Below, piece by piece: positions 11,355-23,345 of a DNA stretch of 64,000 bases. The stretch comes from Rhinopomastus cyanomelas (taxonomy: Eukaryota > Chordata > Aves > Bucerotiformes > Rhinopomastidae), in contig VXBP01002784.1 in the NCBI GenBank assembly GCA_013400115.1, forward strand, positions 1,309,383 to 1,373,382. Direction: 5' to 3'. Positions within the stretch are counted from its first letter, which is position 1; every line of letters starts with the position of its first letter. Both the position numbers and the translations under genes were made by a program. The notes under the pieces are model-generated. The model had not been told where the DNA came from and did no database searches. It worked only from the letters and a program-made list of their open reading frames with translations.

Positions 11355-12180
11355 TCACTAGGGAACAATATAACTGGAGAAGGGAAAATGTAAAAGAGTA
11401 GCCACTTGGCTTGTAAACGCTAAGAAGAAAGTTTTAGATCTCTTTGTGGGGAAATGTAGTGTTTTTCTTAGTTTTCCTTATAAAGAAAAATTAGAAACTT
11501 AAACAAAAAGTCTGTTCTCTCCCCTTTCCACCTCTTTCCATGTGGGCACACTGGTTTGTGTTGTGAAAACACAGCTAATATTTCTTTAACATCATAACCA
11601 CCCATGCATGTGGAATGGATTTAATCATGGTGCAAATAAGAATATGAAAAGTGCAGATTTCTTGTCCAAATGTGCATGTTCCTGAGCAAACATGTTATGT
11701 TTCATTGAGACTAGTGGTCTAGACCGTGTATCTGGTCGTTGCTGCAAAGGCTGCTGGCCTTGTTTTCTTTGTAATGTGCCAGAAGTTAATAATGCTAGTG
11801 CTGAATGACCTTGGCTTGAGAGTGATGCTAGCCAGGAGCATATCTGAGACAACTGGGCCAAGCACAAAGCTGTGAACATCTCTTTAGTCATGTCCTCTGC
11901 CATAGTATTCATCGCCAGAGTTGGAGCAGTTTGTGATGTCTGACATATTGCAGCTTTCTTCCACCATCTGTAGCACCTGCTACATGAGAGACAGATCTTT
12001 TCCTCCGACCAAAATATTCTCTAAGGACAACTTCAGTCAGTTTCTCCTGAAGACCCAGAACTCAGTCTCTGTAACTACAGTCTCTGTCCATCGAAGACAA
12101 GTCCTTAATGATTTCTTTCTTCACAGTCTTCATCTTCACATTCAGGTGACTGAGTCCTCCTGTAACAGAGCTTCATTTCA
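11355..12180. other. unique sequence; weak candidate decayed retrocopy on minus strand
   Basis: A minus-strand frame stays open over 11625-11912 (95 codons from ATG and open further upstream). The adjoining minus-strand stretch to about 12175 also reads for long distances in neighbouring frames, broken by single stops. That could be a decayed processed gene or a chance effect. I recognise no protein family. The region ends against a CR1 tail. Confidence 0.3.
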
Positions 12181-12361
12181 TAGAATCATAGAATGACAGA
12201 ATCATTAGGGATTGGAAGGGACCTCAAAAGATCATCTAATCCAATCCCCCTGACACAGCAGGATCACCTAGACCAAGTCACACAGGCACACATCCAGGCA
12301 GGTCTTGAACATCTCCAGTGATGGAGACTCCACAACCACCCCGGGCAGCCTGTTCCAGCAT
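12181..12361 (-). mobile_element. CR1 LINE 3' end, antisense, young subfamily
   Basis: The terminal repeats 'tagaatcatagaatgacaga' are followed by 'attggaagggacctcaaaag', 'cctagaccaagtcacacagg' and 'cgggcagcctgttcca', where the element is cut off. It has three ATAGAAT/CAGAAT-type terminal units, more than most copies here. Confidence 0.93.
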
Positions 12362-14789
12362 GGCAGTGGTGATGCGGTCGAGTCGTACTACAGCGTTATG
12401 TTTTCTCTAGGCACAGTGTTCCCTCTGCAGCTGTAGGTTTACTAGAAACAGAATTGAATAATAGAACTGTAACTAACAGATCCTTGCAAATCTTCTTTGA
12501 ATGAAGTCATAGGCAATGCAGGTGAATCTAAGGGCGTTGTGTCTGTGCTCTCCATAAAACCTAATGCTGATGTGGCTACTAAATACGGAGTGTTTTATAC
12601 TTACAAGGGGGTAGACAGTATTATTGAGTCATGGACATGTCTGTGTATTTGGTTTCCTGATAAATCCTCATGAATGTATTTTTTTATTTCTTTTATGGAT
12701 TGATTTGGGGTTAGATTTTTTTGCATATTCCTTACTGATATTTTTCCATCCCAGCAGGAGCTAGAAATGACCAATCAGTCATTTGGAATGAAATCATTTT
12801 CAAGAATAGGACCATCTTGTTAGTGGCAGAGTATCTTACTTAGCATTCCTAGTGGTGATGAAGCCACTAATAGCAGCCAAATGCTTCAATGTCAGTGTCT
12901 TTGTCCTGACCCTTGGAAATGCCTGTAAAACCTGTGACAAATTTAGCTGTGGATGACTTTCCTTGCTACTTTCCCTGCCACCTATTAGTGGTTGGTTTGG
13001 TAGGTCTTCAGTTAGGAAGCATGTTGCTTCAATGTCACCTTTAACTGCCTGAAAGCACTCTCCCAGGCTGCACTGATCATATTTACATTGATTAATATGT
13101 TGTGCTGAATAATGAACAACCCCAAAACTTTGTATAACTGGATTTCCTCTGCAAATAGCGATGCCTCACCGAGACATTCAGACCCAGTGCCGTTACCGAC
13201 GCGTCAGGCTGTCCCTTCCTTCACAAGAGTGGTCCTGAGTAAAGCCACCCGATCGGAAGTCAGCACCTCATCCAACATGGGCCCGACTTGGGCTTTAAAT
13301 CAGTGCTGTAGGAAAGTTCAAAACAAGGACAAACTGCCTGATGGAAGAGGGCTAAGGGGGTGTCAGATGCAATTATTGTAGAGGAGGGCCGTGTTGATGC
13401 AGTTGCTTTCTACTCTGTGGAACTAGCATTGTCCTCTGCTGAATGTAAAGGTGCTGATGTCCCTGTCCCTTCTATATCAGGAGTTATCAATAGCAAATGG
13501 GCATCCTCAGAGGAACTGTGGGTCTCCTCCACCCTGGTGTTTACACTGTCTGTGGCGTCGGAAGACACCTATAGAAAATGAGGACATGTTTTATAATCTA
13601 ATTCTTACTCTGCAATAAAAGGGAATTGTGTCCAGTTTGTTAATCTCTCTTCCTAGATGGATATATTGATTGATAATGCTGTATCTAACCTGTAACTAGC
13701 TCCCTTCAAGTAAGCATTGGGAATTCTGTATAAACAGAAGTTTTACATGAAGTTATAACTGAGGAGACAGAATGATCCCGTAGTTTATTTGGGTGCAATT
13801 TGCATCCAGCAGCTCTGTTGCTCAGATATGACTGTATACTGAGTCCTGATCACTCGGTGTGGCTACCAAAGTCTGTGGTATTTCTGCATCTTCTCTTGGG
13901 TTTGCCAGGAGTCCCTGCAGGATTGTAGTGAGGGATGGACAGCCCTGCAGATTGTGGTAGTCCCTGGTCAGTGGAGGATGCACCCCAGGTCCTGACACTG
14001 TTACACAACAGGAGTGACTGTCACCTGGGAAAGGGAGCACTTGTCTGGGGCTCAGAGTGCCAGTCCTGCTGCTGTCCTGCTGACAGGCTGTGAGAAAGGC
14101 AAGTCCTTCCTCGTCCTGCTTCGGAAGTGTTCTGGGACCTGCCCAAAGGAGCCAACGTTATTACAGGTTTGCAGGTGGAACTATCCATCTTGATTCCTCC
14201 CTTTATCTGGGGGGATAAATCAAATCGCCCACTGGGGTGGGCAAATCTAATCTTTTGTCTCATTTGGCAGGGGGGAAAGCCTTGTTTACTAAATTTCACA
14301 ACAGCAGGCTGAGGAAATGATCTTTGTATTTCTGCTGTGTCTGGGTTTCTGCTCTAGCTGGTCTCAGTGTGATACAGACAACTGGTAAAGCTCTCCGCTC
14401 CACGCTGTTGCGTCGCCTTCTTTCCTGGTGAACATGAAATACTTGTGAACCTGCCTCAAAAAGAAATTTAAAAAATCCACTAGCCCCGAACTACAGGACC
14501 TGTGCAAAGGTGCCATGGAGCTGTTTGCACACTGCTTGGGGCTGCTGGGGCAGGGATGCACGGCCCTTCTTGCCAGTTGTAATGTGTGTTCCTTTCAGCA
14601 CCAAATCAATTCAAACCTGGCAAAGTTTTCCATGCAGATATGGTTATTTTTCACTATTTTATGTGCTACCTGGCAAAGAATTTGTGCAAGTAAAGCAAGC
14701 CCCTGTTCCCAGTTGATAATAACAGGAAGCTGACAAAACAGTATCCCCTTGTAGGTCATAATGGTGCTTGGTGGGTAGCGCTGTCCTGC

Positions 14790-15000
14790 CGCATTACATC
14801 ACGGGCATGAAATCGGCACCAATTAGAATTTTTTCATACTGTAGCTTTAAAGGATTTTTATTTTCTTTGTTACTGTCTAGTTCATTAAACAGGGATTTCA
14901 AGCTCCCAGTAACAGGATTACTATTGACAATTTCATTAGAACCATAATTCCATTGTGCGTACGCCTGCCGGAGAGAACCGTCGCGTCCACAGTCACAGCC
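14790..15000. other. candidate conserved non-coding element
   Basis: The block contains closely packed homeodomain-type cores (caattagaa, gttcattaaac, tttcattagaa), a long T-rich stretch, and then a small CpG-rich patch (6 CpG in about 35 bp near 14957-14985). This resembles vertebrate regulatory elements in style, but conservation cannot be seen from one sequence. Confidence 0.25.
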
Positions 15001-15325
15001 TGTCCACCTCCACTTTACTCCGTTTGCTGCTCCCTCTGGCTTATCCCCCTTGAGTTATGAAGGGCCAAAGCTGCCACTTGTTGCAAAATGGGTTTTGACC
15101 CAGGATTGTACCAACCTTGAGAGTTCTTGGGGAAGTATGAAACTGTCAGCTGCCAGCTGACCATATGCGTGCTTGGAAAGATGCTTAAAATACAGGTGTA
15201 ACCAGTTGGCAACTGCAATTGATATAGAGCTGCACAATTCCTGCCCTGTCAGGTAAATAGCAGCAAACAGGATGGGAGCTGTAAACATGCAAGAAACAGG
15301 TTGTTAGAGATCAGCAGCTGTTTAG

Positions 15326-15400
15326 ATCTCAAGCTCTTTGGAACAGAATATGTCTCAGCTATTTCTGTCTGCACTTATTTTACATCAGAGGCACGAAGTG
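15326..15400 (+). repeat. possible ancient amniote repeat tail
   Basis: The piece 'tagatctcaagctctttgga' followed by 'acagaatatgtctcagc' loosely resembles the 3' tail of an old dispersed amniote repeat that reads 'agattgtaagctctttgggg...'. The match is short and diverged. Confidence 0.25.
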
Positions 15401-15918
15401 CTGTCATTCTCATACAGCCTGTATCTTTAATTTCATGTTCTCCTTTGCCTACCATAACTCAGGGTATTCCAAATATTAAACACAAAAGTAACTCAGGCAA
15501 GGTGTTTCGTTTCTAAGTTATTTTTGGTATTATTGCTGGATTTGCAGGACACCTTGACTACAGTAAAAACAGAAAGGAACAACACTGTCTCTCCCTGACT
15601 CCAGTGTCATCCATCCCTGTGTGTTGACCTGTATATTCTCTGACAGGTACATGTTGTCAAACTTGAAATAGTACTGGGAGGGCTAAAATTTTCTTCAAAA
15701 GAACTTTTGATTTTGAAAGGTTGGATCTTTGCAAACAAGTTTTCTGAGTTACTTTACAGCACTTTTTTGTTGGTGTTAATGGGAAAATAGTTCCCGGAGT
15801 GTATACGTAAAGCAGATGAGAAATGAGGGATATTCTGGCCCCAGTGATGAGGAAAAAGCAATTTGGAATCAAATTAGAGAGAGAGATAATGGTTCTTTCT
15901 GACCTAAAAGTGTATTTA

Positions 15919-15948
15919 TTTGATGTCATGAGATAACATGACATCAAA
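15919..15948. repeat. perfect 12-bp palindrome, 6-nt loop
   Basis: 'tttgatgtcatg' at 15919-15930 is the exact reverse complement of 'catgacatcaaa' at 15937-15948, separated by 'agataa'. Directly after it the 9-mer 'aaacatctc' occurs twice with a period of 12 (15946-15954 and 15958-15966). No transposon ends are evident around it. Confidence 0.9.
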
Positions 15949-16965
15949 CATCTCTCCAAACATCTCAATGTGCTGTTTGCACTTGCTGGCAGGATAAAAT
16001 TGGAATAGAATTAGCTCTGTAAGGCAGAAAGTTGACAGCTGATGTAATATTTCTATTTAGAGTAATAGGGCAAATTAGAGCAGAATTAATTCAGTGTTCC
16101 ATCAAATACTCACTAGATAAAGCATCGTGCTTCTGTGTTTGGGGTGGGTCTGCAGTGGGATTGAACATGAGACCTTGGGAGAGGAAAACTTCCTCCTAAT
16201 TGTGTCAAATATGGTCAAATTAATTAATGCTCTATATATACACTGACCACGTTAAGAGTGATTTTTGTTCCAGGCTCTAGAAAGTTCCAGAGAACTAGAA
16301 AAGAAAGAGTAGCTCCAATTGTTTAATTTGGAGTGCAAGCTGATTCAGGTGCCTTCGCTGGCTGGGTCAGCAAGCAGCCAATGCTGGCCTCCCTGAGCAA
16401 GCAGGAACACCTGGGCGTACCTGGGGCAAGGCTGGCCATCGCTGCGTGCAGTGGCAATTTTCAGCCTTTCCAAGTTGTGATTAGTTATTTCATTGTGCAG
16501 CCACGTTTAGCTGGTGCATTTGCACATGCAATTAATTATGATTTCTTTAAAATTGCTCTGTAAAACTTTGTTCCTCAATTTTCAACAAATCAAACTAGGG
16601 AGGCTAGAACTGATTTTCAGATTTCCTTCAGCTGAGCTGAGCTTGCCTTGAGCAACTACTTATGGGCACAGGAAGAGAGTCCTTTGTTGTAACACCTGCA
16701 GAACAACGTGTGTGGGGAGTGCAGGGGCTGCCTTCTGATGGTAAGTTCAGCTCTGAAAAGCTTCTTCATGATTGTTTTTGTGGAGCATGTTAGTGAATGG
16801 TTCACCCTGGTGCTGTATGTGGCTTTTTAGCCCTGTAAATTAAGTACTCTTCAGTAAGTGCTGTTGAGCTGTATGTATGTATATTTTTAATTAAGGAAAC
16901 AAATACATGTTTTTGTAATGTTCTTTGTAATGAAAAGGCATTACAAGATGTAACTTGATCCTAAG

Positions 16966-17107
16966 GTGCCTCCATCTCTGGAGGCATTTAAAACCCACCT
17001 GGATATGTTCCTGTGTGACTTGGTCTAGGTGACCCTGCTGTGGTGGGTGGATTGGACTGGATGATCTTTTGAGGTCCCTTCCAATCCCTAATGTTCTGTG
17101 AGTCTGT
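16966..17107 (+). mobile_element. CR1 LINE 3' tail, sense, young subfamily
   Basis: 'ggaggcatttaaaacccacc' is followed by 'tgtgtgacttggtctaggtg', 'ggattggactggatgatct' and 'cccttccaatccctaatg', ending 'ttctgtgagtctgt'. It is a 142-bp, heavily 5'-truncated copy. Confidence 0.93.
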
Positions 17108-20100
17108 AAAAGACATTCTGTATTTCTACAGCCCTTTAAAACTGGTTTTTAGTAACTGTTATGAGACATTGTCTCTGTGTTATAGAGTATGGACTAGGAA
17201 GTGCCAGGCTGCTCACAACAGGACTTTTGAGGTGTGGTGGCATGTTGAATGATGTAGCTCCGTAGGGTTAAGTGTGTTTGTTGCCACAAAAGAAAGTGGG
17301 TTTTCCAGCTTGTATCCTTGTCCAGCAAACATCTCAACTGTGTGTCCAGAATACTAAAGCAAAATTAACCCTTAGCTCATCTCACTTTTTAATGTGAGTT
17401 GCTAAATGTGACTTTCCCAAAGTAACACTGTGCATGATCAAGGTCCTGCAAGCCTGAGCTTGAGAGATGCTGTATAGACCAGAATGATCAGAGCAGCTGC
17501 CATGCAGATTTAATTGTTCTTGTAAAGAGATGTTTCTGGGATCCATGGTACGTGTGCATGTGTTACTGGAGAAGGGCAAAGTTCTGGCATTTGTGGGGCA
17601 GGAGACTGTAGGCAGCCCTGCTGCTGATGGCCAGGGATTTTGAGAAGGAATGTGTTTGCAAGCACAGCCTGTGGCAGGCAAGGTTGTCCTGATGTGGGAC
17701 TGAACCCTTCAGGAACCACGTGAGGTTTGTGCTACAGGTTTGCCAGTCCTACAGCAAAGAACAGAAGGTGTCTAAGTAGTCCACAGTTGAGGAGTGAGTT
17801 TATGTGAGCCTTATGCAGCTGATTCATCGAAATGATTTTTCTCCTCACTACTCATTAACCCTATATTTCCAGAGCTTTCTCTGTTAGCTTGCCAGGTACT
17901 GTCCACAAGTGTGCGATCAGGCTGGACAAAGTTGTCCTGTAGCATCTCTCTCCATTTCAACATTGCCATCTTCAGATTTTTTTCCCCCCCACACCTCTAT
18001 CAGCTGATCTTTTGTACAGCAAATAACTCACCCTTCACAGTTGTTGTTTCTTTCTTATGCCTCTGTGTGTTTAGCCGTGATAGGGAGCACGGTTACATCT
18101 GTACATGTTAATCTGCCTGTGCTGAGCCGTGCCCCTGGGTGGCCTTGTCATAGACAATGAATGTCAGCCTTCCTCGTGGCTACTCTTTGGCTTTAAACAA
18201 TTGTGTTTTACTTTTTGTAGATGCTTCTTTTCACCAGACCATGGGGTGTCGGGTGGATGTTATCTTTAGCTTGGCCCCGGTCATGGGGCACATGAAATGT
18301 TTGACTACTTATTGAAAAAACCCCTTCCTTTAGGTGATGCATTCAATTTTTTTTACTTGCAAGAGGCTTCTCACATATTGCAGTGATGGTGACTGAAAAA
18401 ATAAAGCACTTTATTGGTTCATGTTTACAACAAATGAATTTAGTTTGAATATCAATTATCCAGACTTCTTCTTTGATTTGGAGACAACTGAAAATCTCAG
18501 GGGATTTCTCATAGTCCCAGATTTCTAGAGAGGGGGGAATCTAAAAGAAAGCAGTTCTTGTAATGTTTGGTTATACCTGTGCTTCATCTGTGCTGAAAGA
18601 TGACATAGCTACATGAAAGGTGGAGCACTCTTTATGAGAGATAGGCTTTCCATGAACCAAGAATTAAGAATTTGGCTGAAGCTAAAAGTGCAACCACCCC
18701 TAAATCACAGGTTACTGATGCTGGTTAAATGTCCTCAATGTGTAATTTCTACTGTGCCTTGTGGACTTTTGGAATGACTTATAATGATTCCACACCAAGA
18801 GCCTCCTTAGGTTTCAGTGGGAGAGCCTTTTTTTTTTTCTTTAAGCAAAATAATTCAGAGGTACATTGAGGTTTTTTGCTCTAATTAAGGGAAAACAAAA
18901 TATTTTGTGAACTTGTCAATTCTCCAGAATGTTGAATGGGTAGTTGTTTGTCCCAGAAACCATAGTTGTTACTGAATACATGGAATTAAAAAAAAAATAA
19001 ATCAAGGTTGTTCTGAAATGAATGTAGTTAAAATTCAGAAAGAGAGATTCCTTAATTAACTTAATAAAATTACTAATGGAAGCATTTTAACTGCTAAATT
19101 TAATTTTCTTGTCAAGATATCAGGCTACAAAGAGGAGGGAAGAGTGGGAACTCTGCTTTCCATTATGATGTGCTCTATTATAGAATAAATTTGCTTAAAA
19201 TGAAATATATCACAAAAAGCCATCAATGACATCTTAATTTGGAACAGCCAGTTGAGAAGTAATTAGCCTGTGAAGCAATCAGTTCTAGTAAATCAGTGTT
19301 TCCCTTTACATAAACATACATTTTTACTATTTATAAACAGGAAAGACTTCCAGATACTCAAGTAGCGAGGACAATGATTCTATTTCTACTGTATGCACCT
19401 TCTATTTTACCCTACAAAGCTGTCAAAACAAAAAGAATTGGTGCTTGAGTTGGATGTGATCCAGCAGAATGCTTAGGCAGAGGTTTCACTTCAACCATTC
19501 ACCTTAAAACCTCTTCTCCACGGGGCCGCCCCTTTCCACTGGCAGAGATTCATCTATTATGGCTGAAACTGATATCAGAGAATAGGAAAGGAATCGCACA
19601 TCATCCACTGTCCAGGAGTGGGTACTTGGTGCACCATCTTCACCACTTTAAACATATGGAAAATGAGTCCTCTGTAGCACTCCTGAGACAGTTCAGCATT
19701 TAATGACTGTGGCAGCTGGGTATCTAGTACTTGTAGAGCTTTGGAAATTATTGCCTGTGAGACAACATCAAGTGCAGACAAACCCTGCAATATCACTGTT
19801 GCTACAGTATTAGTTAAAATTGCTCCGTGGTTGTTCAGAATACTCTCTGGTTGCCTCTGTCGTGCTCCTCTACAAGCCAGCCCTGAGCTCTACAGTGCAA
19901 CACCGCTCTCTTTAGTGAGGTCTGTTGTTTAATGTTCCTCTAAAATCCATGACGCACTTTAAGCTTTTTGTATTGACTTCTAATAATTTGTACTGGTCCC
20001 AGTAGCTGGGTGTTTTCACGTGCAGGTCTGAGCACCTGTTGTGTGCATAGTTTAAGTGTTGTAGGGTCTGATAAATAACCAGGTTCTGCACTCCAGCTGG

Positions 20101-20175
20101 AGCTGTGTGACTTTAAATAGAGAGCAGTATCTTAATTGTACTGTGCTGAAGGCTCTTTCATTTACACAGAATCTT
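17108..20175. other. unique sequence, nothing recognised
   Basis: No gene or repeat is recognised over 3 kb. The stretch contains a run of 10 or more T at about 18829 and an AT-rich block at 19050-19320 listed separately. Short open frames carry no known motif. Confidence 0.5.
19050..19320. other. candidate conserved non-coding element
   Basis: The block is AT-rich, with many TAAT/ATTA cores (ccttaattaacttaataa, ttactaatgg, agtaattagcctgtg) and a mixed-composition flank. It has no repeat signature. The call rests on style alone. Confidence 0.22.
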
Positions 20176-20735
20176 CAGGCCTCCTCTCGGCTTCCCTTTC
20201 TTCAGACTAAATAGCCACAGCTTGCTCAATCACTCATCAGAAGCTCGTTCTCATTTGCCATCCTTTTTGCCCTATTTTGTACTTGGTCCAGCATCAAAAT
20301 ACCTTTCTTGTAGTGAGGTGCCCTAAACTAAGCCCAGTGCTTGAGGTGCAGCCTCAGCAGTACCAGGGGGACGATCACTTCCATACTCCTGCTGGCTACG
20401 CTATTTCTGATATGAGCCAGGATGCCATTGGCCTTCTTGGCCACCTGAGCACACTGCTGCCTTATATTTAGCTGATGATCAATTTATACTTTCAGGTGTA
20501 GTTCTGTGGAGCAGCTTTCCTGTCACTCTCCCCCAAGCCTGTGGAAGCACTTGCACTTGTTGAAGCTCATACGATTGGCCTTGACTCATTGATCCAGCCT
20601 GCCTGGACCTCTCTTTAGAGGCTCTCTAACCTTAAGCAGATCTAGACAACTGCCTAACTTGGTGTCATCTGTGAACTTAGTGAGGGTGCACTTGATGCCC
20701 TCATTCAGATCATCAATAAATGTATTAAGCTGATG
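20176..20735 (-). mobile_element. old CR1 LINE, RT C-terminal portion, antisense
   Basis: This is a diverged antisense CR1 segment. Reading leftwards it shows the RT end region: 'gatgccattggccttcttgg' followed by 'ccacctgagcacactgctg', 'ggtgtcatctgtgaactta' and 'tgagggtgcacttgatgcc'. The latter is the reverse complement of the region just after the RT FADD motif. Neither the 3' UTR nor the terminal repeats are present to the left, so it lacks its 3' end. The divergence marks it as an old subfamily. Confidence 0.85.
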
Positions 20736-23147
20736 TTTTTTGTGCAGAGGAAGAAGAAATAACTCTACTTCTGAGACTTAATTTTTCAGCATCATAGAAG
20801 TGTTGAGAATAGAAAAGGAAACTTGTTGCTGTAACTTTTACCAAGAAGTTACTCAGCTTAACATCCTGTTGACTTGTTGGCATGATATTTAACATTCTCT
20901 TTTATAAGCTTGTTGTTTACAGCTATTTTATATTTCTGCTTAGCCTAATGATTACAAGAGTCCACCCTGGAGAGTTCAGTCTTCAGTCTTTGAAGGCCTC
21001 ATTTGAACACGTTTGCAGCTGGAAGGAATGGCTTGAGGCTGTGCTGTTTAATACAAAGGAGAAAAGGAAGAGAACCACCACCAATAAAAAACCTCCTTAG
21101 CCCTCTCCTCCTCATTTTTATTTGTCCTTATTCTGGATTTAGAATGCCCCTAAAAATATAGGTCAAAGACATGTGCATATATAATAAATAAAGATGGGGC
21201 TTGATGCACTTATTCCTAGAGGGGGGACGAGGCATGTTTTTCTCATAATGGGTGCAGTGTGTTTAACACATTTGTCTCTTTCAGTTGCTCCAAAGAATGA
21301 GCAGGAGCAAGAACAGGTCCTCGCTTTGTATGTCTTAATTCTTCAGCTTTTTATCATCCCTTTCTGGAGAAGAGCTGTGATGTGCAGCAAACACCTTTTG
21401 CACATGAGTAGTTAGGCTCAGTAATTCACATTTGGGAATGTGCTTTGTCTTCCTGCATCCATTAGTCCCGTCGTGTAGTCTGTTGCTCAGAATTAAAGAT
21501 CCATGTGTTGCTAAAGCTTTCATAGAGTTTCTCTTTGTCTTTAATATAAATTAGTCTTTTAAGTGTGTATTAAGGAATGATACTTTATCCTTCAGTTTCC
21601 AGCGTCTCAAGTGTAGATAACCATCACTTTATATTTACAAGGGCTATTTTCTCAAGTTTTAATCTCTGATGTATATTCTGATATCTATGTACCTGCACAT
21701 TCATCTGTGCTTTACAGTATCACTGGAGGTTTAACAGAGAAGATCTTACTTGAGCCTGCTGTAATTTGCACACTGAACTGCCTTGATGACCCCTTCCTGA
21801 GGAACTTATTTGAGAAGTAAAAGACCCCATTGGTAGTCTTACATATTTAACACACAATAAATTTTCAAGATAAACCTTGACATTATCAAATTGATCTTTT
21901 AGATTTACCCCAATCTAGTCAGATCTTTTCAGGCACACTACAGAATTTCAGATGTTTTGTCATTCAGTGTTGATTTTGTTCCTGATGTTGTCGTTTCCTT
22001 CCCACCTACTCCTCTGGTCTTTGATTTCCTTTAGCATAGGAGAGCACAGCTTATGGACATTATTAACTTGGATACAATGGAAGAACAGGCCAAGGATAAG
22101 CAGCTGTAAGCCAGCTTCTAAATGTAAATTAAAGCATGATACATGATCTTAATGGTATAAATCTCATGGCACTTAATAGGTTTGGGACACTAAAATATTG
22201 TGCAGAACAGAGTCTGTGTTGGACAGCCTCATTTTCCCATTGATCTGGATGTAAATATCTTCCTGATTAGATTTGATTCCCCAGAAGCTCAGGTTAACGA
22301 GGAGAACACTGGCAGAGAACTACAGTCCTTGGTGCTTCTATGTAATTTTTAAAGTGTTTTTTTTCTTCAGAGCATCCTGGAAGATTAGATGGTAGAATCC
22401 AAGGGCTGCACTGGACATGCATCTGTCCCAGGGTTATGCCAAGCAGGCTTTGGTAGGAATCTCTGCCTTTCAGAAGGAAAGAAACCTTCAGTGTCTCTCC
22501 ACTCTACAGATTTGTATCTTACATTTTGGGCATAATTTAAGAATTTTTGAAATATTCAGGGATTGAAAAAAATATGTAAAGAATAGTTAGTAATTTATCC
22601 ACACAAAGAGTTATATGGTAGACTTTGAAATACAATTAATGTTGAAATGTTATACCTAAACATGTGTGGCACGCTTTCCGGAACACGTCTAACTAGCTTA
22701 TTACATCATTGGCTGCTGACCTTACCCTTGCTGCCTAGAAAGGGGAAAATGAAATTAAAGAGGGAAATGAGCTTCCACAGGAAGCAAAGCCAGGGGAGAA
22801 ACAAACTTCTTAAACTACACAAACACAACATCTCCGTTTCAGCTGGCTTTTGATGTGTCAGGTTCTACTGCTCTTTTATACAATGGGTCCCATTGATGAC
22901 CAGTTGAAGCAGGTACTTGGGGGACAAAGCACTACCCAGTCAGACTGAGTGTGGCAGAACATGCAGACCCTAACAAAGACATCTTAAGGAGACCAGATGT
23001 TTGCCAACAAAGGGGTTTTTTGAGCACTTACGAAGAAGATAAAAAGCATTTGATGCTTTTTGCACTATTTTGCGCGTTGTTCTTAACATACGAAGTAGCT
23101 CTTGGAACAACCAGCTTTATATATCTGTGGTCCCCAGCACAACCCCC
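20736..23147. other. unique sequence, nothing recognised
   Basis: No gene or repeat is recognised over 2.4 kb. Open frames up to 73 codons show no domain. Confidence 0.5.
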
Positions 23148-23345
23148 ATGATAATGGCAATAATACTTATCACTTATGACATTTTACAATTTCAAAGTGT
23201 TGTGCAACAAACATTAATTAGCTCTCACAAGAGTCTTGCTGTGAAGTAGGTAAGTAGTGCTGTTCTCCAATTACACATGGGGAATCTAAAGCAGTGAGGT
23301 AAATCACTCAGGAAGTTGGTAGCACTTGGGCAGGAATTGATGCTA
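23148..23345 (-). mobile_element. ancient MIR-like SINE, antisense
   Basis: The order of motifs matches the reverse complement of the MIR/CORE-SINE consensus: 'aacaaacattaattagctct' then 'cacaagagtcttgctgtgaa', 'gtaggtaag', 'acacatggggaatctaaagc' and 'agtgaggtaaatcactc'. MIR-like SINEs predate the radiation of amniotes and survive as diverged relics in birds. An ancient LINE tail sharing the same 3' end is the alternative. Confidence 0.7.

Larger units (their letters stand above)
12362..16965. other. 4.6 kb CR1-free unique sequence
   Basis: No gene and no CR1 are recognised. Notable items inside are two small CpG-rich patches (13160-13290 and 14955-14985), a perfect 12-bp palindrome (15919-15948) and TAAT-rich blocks near 14790-14960 and 16040-16250. 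The open frames 13112-13381 and 13360-13581 overlap in different frames and together span about 470 bp. Neither resembles a known protein. Confidence 0.5.
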
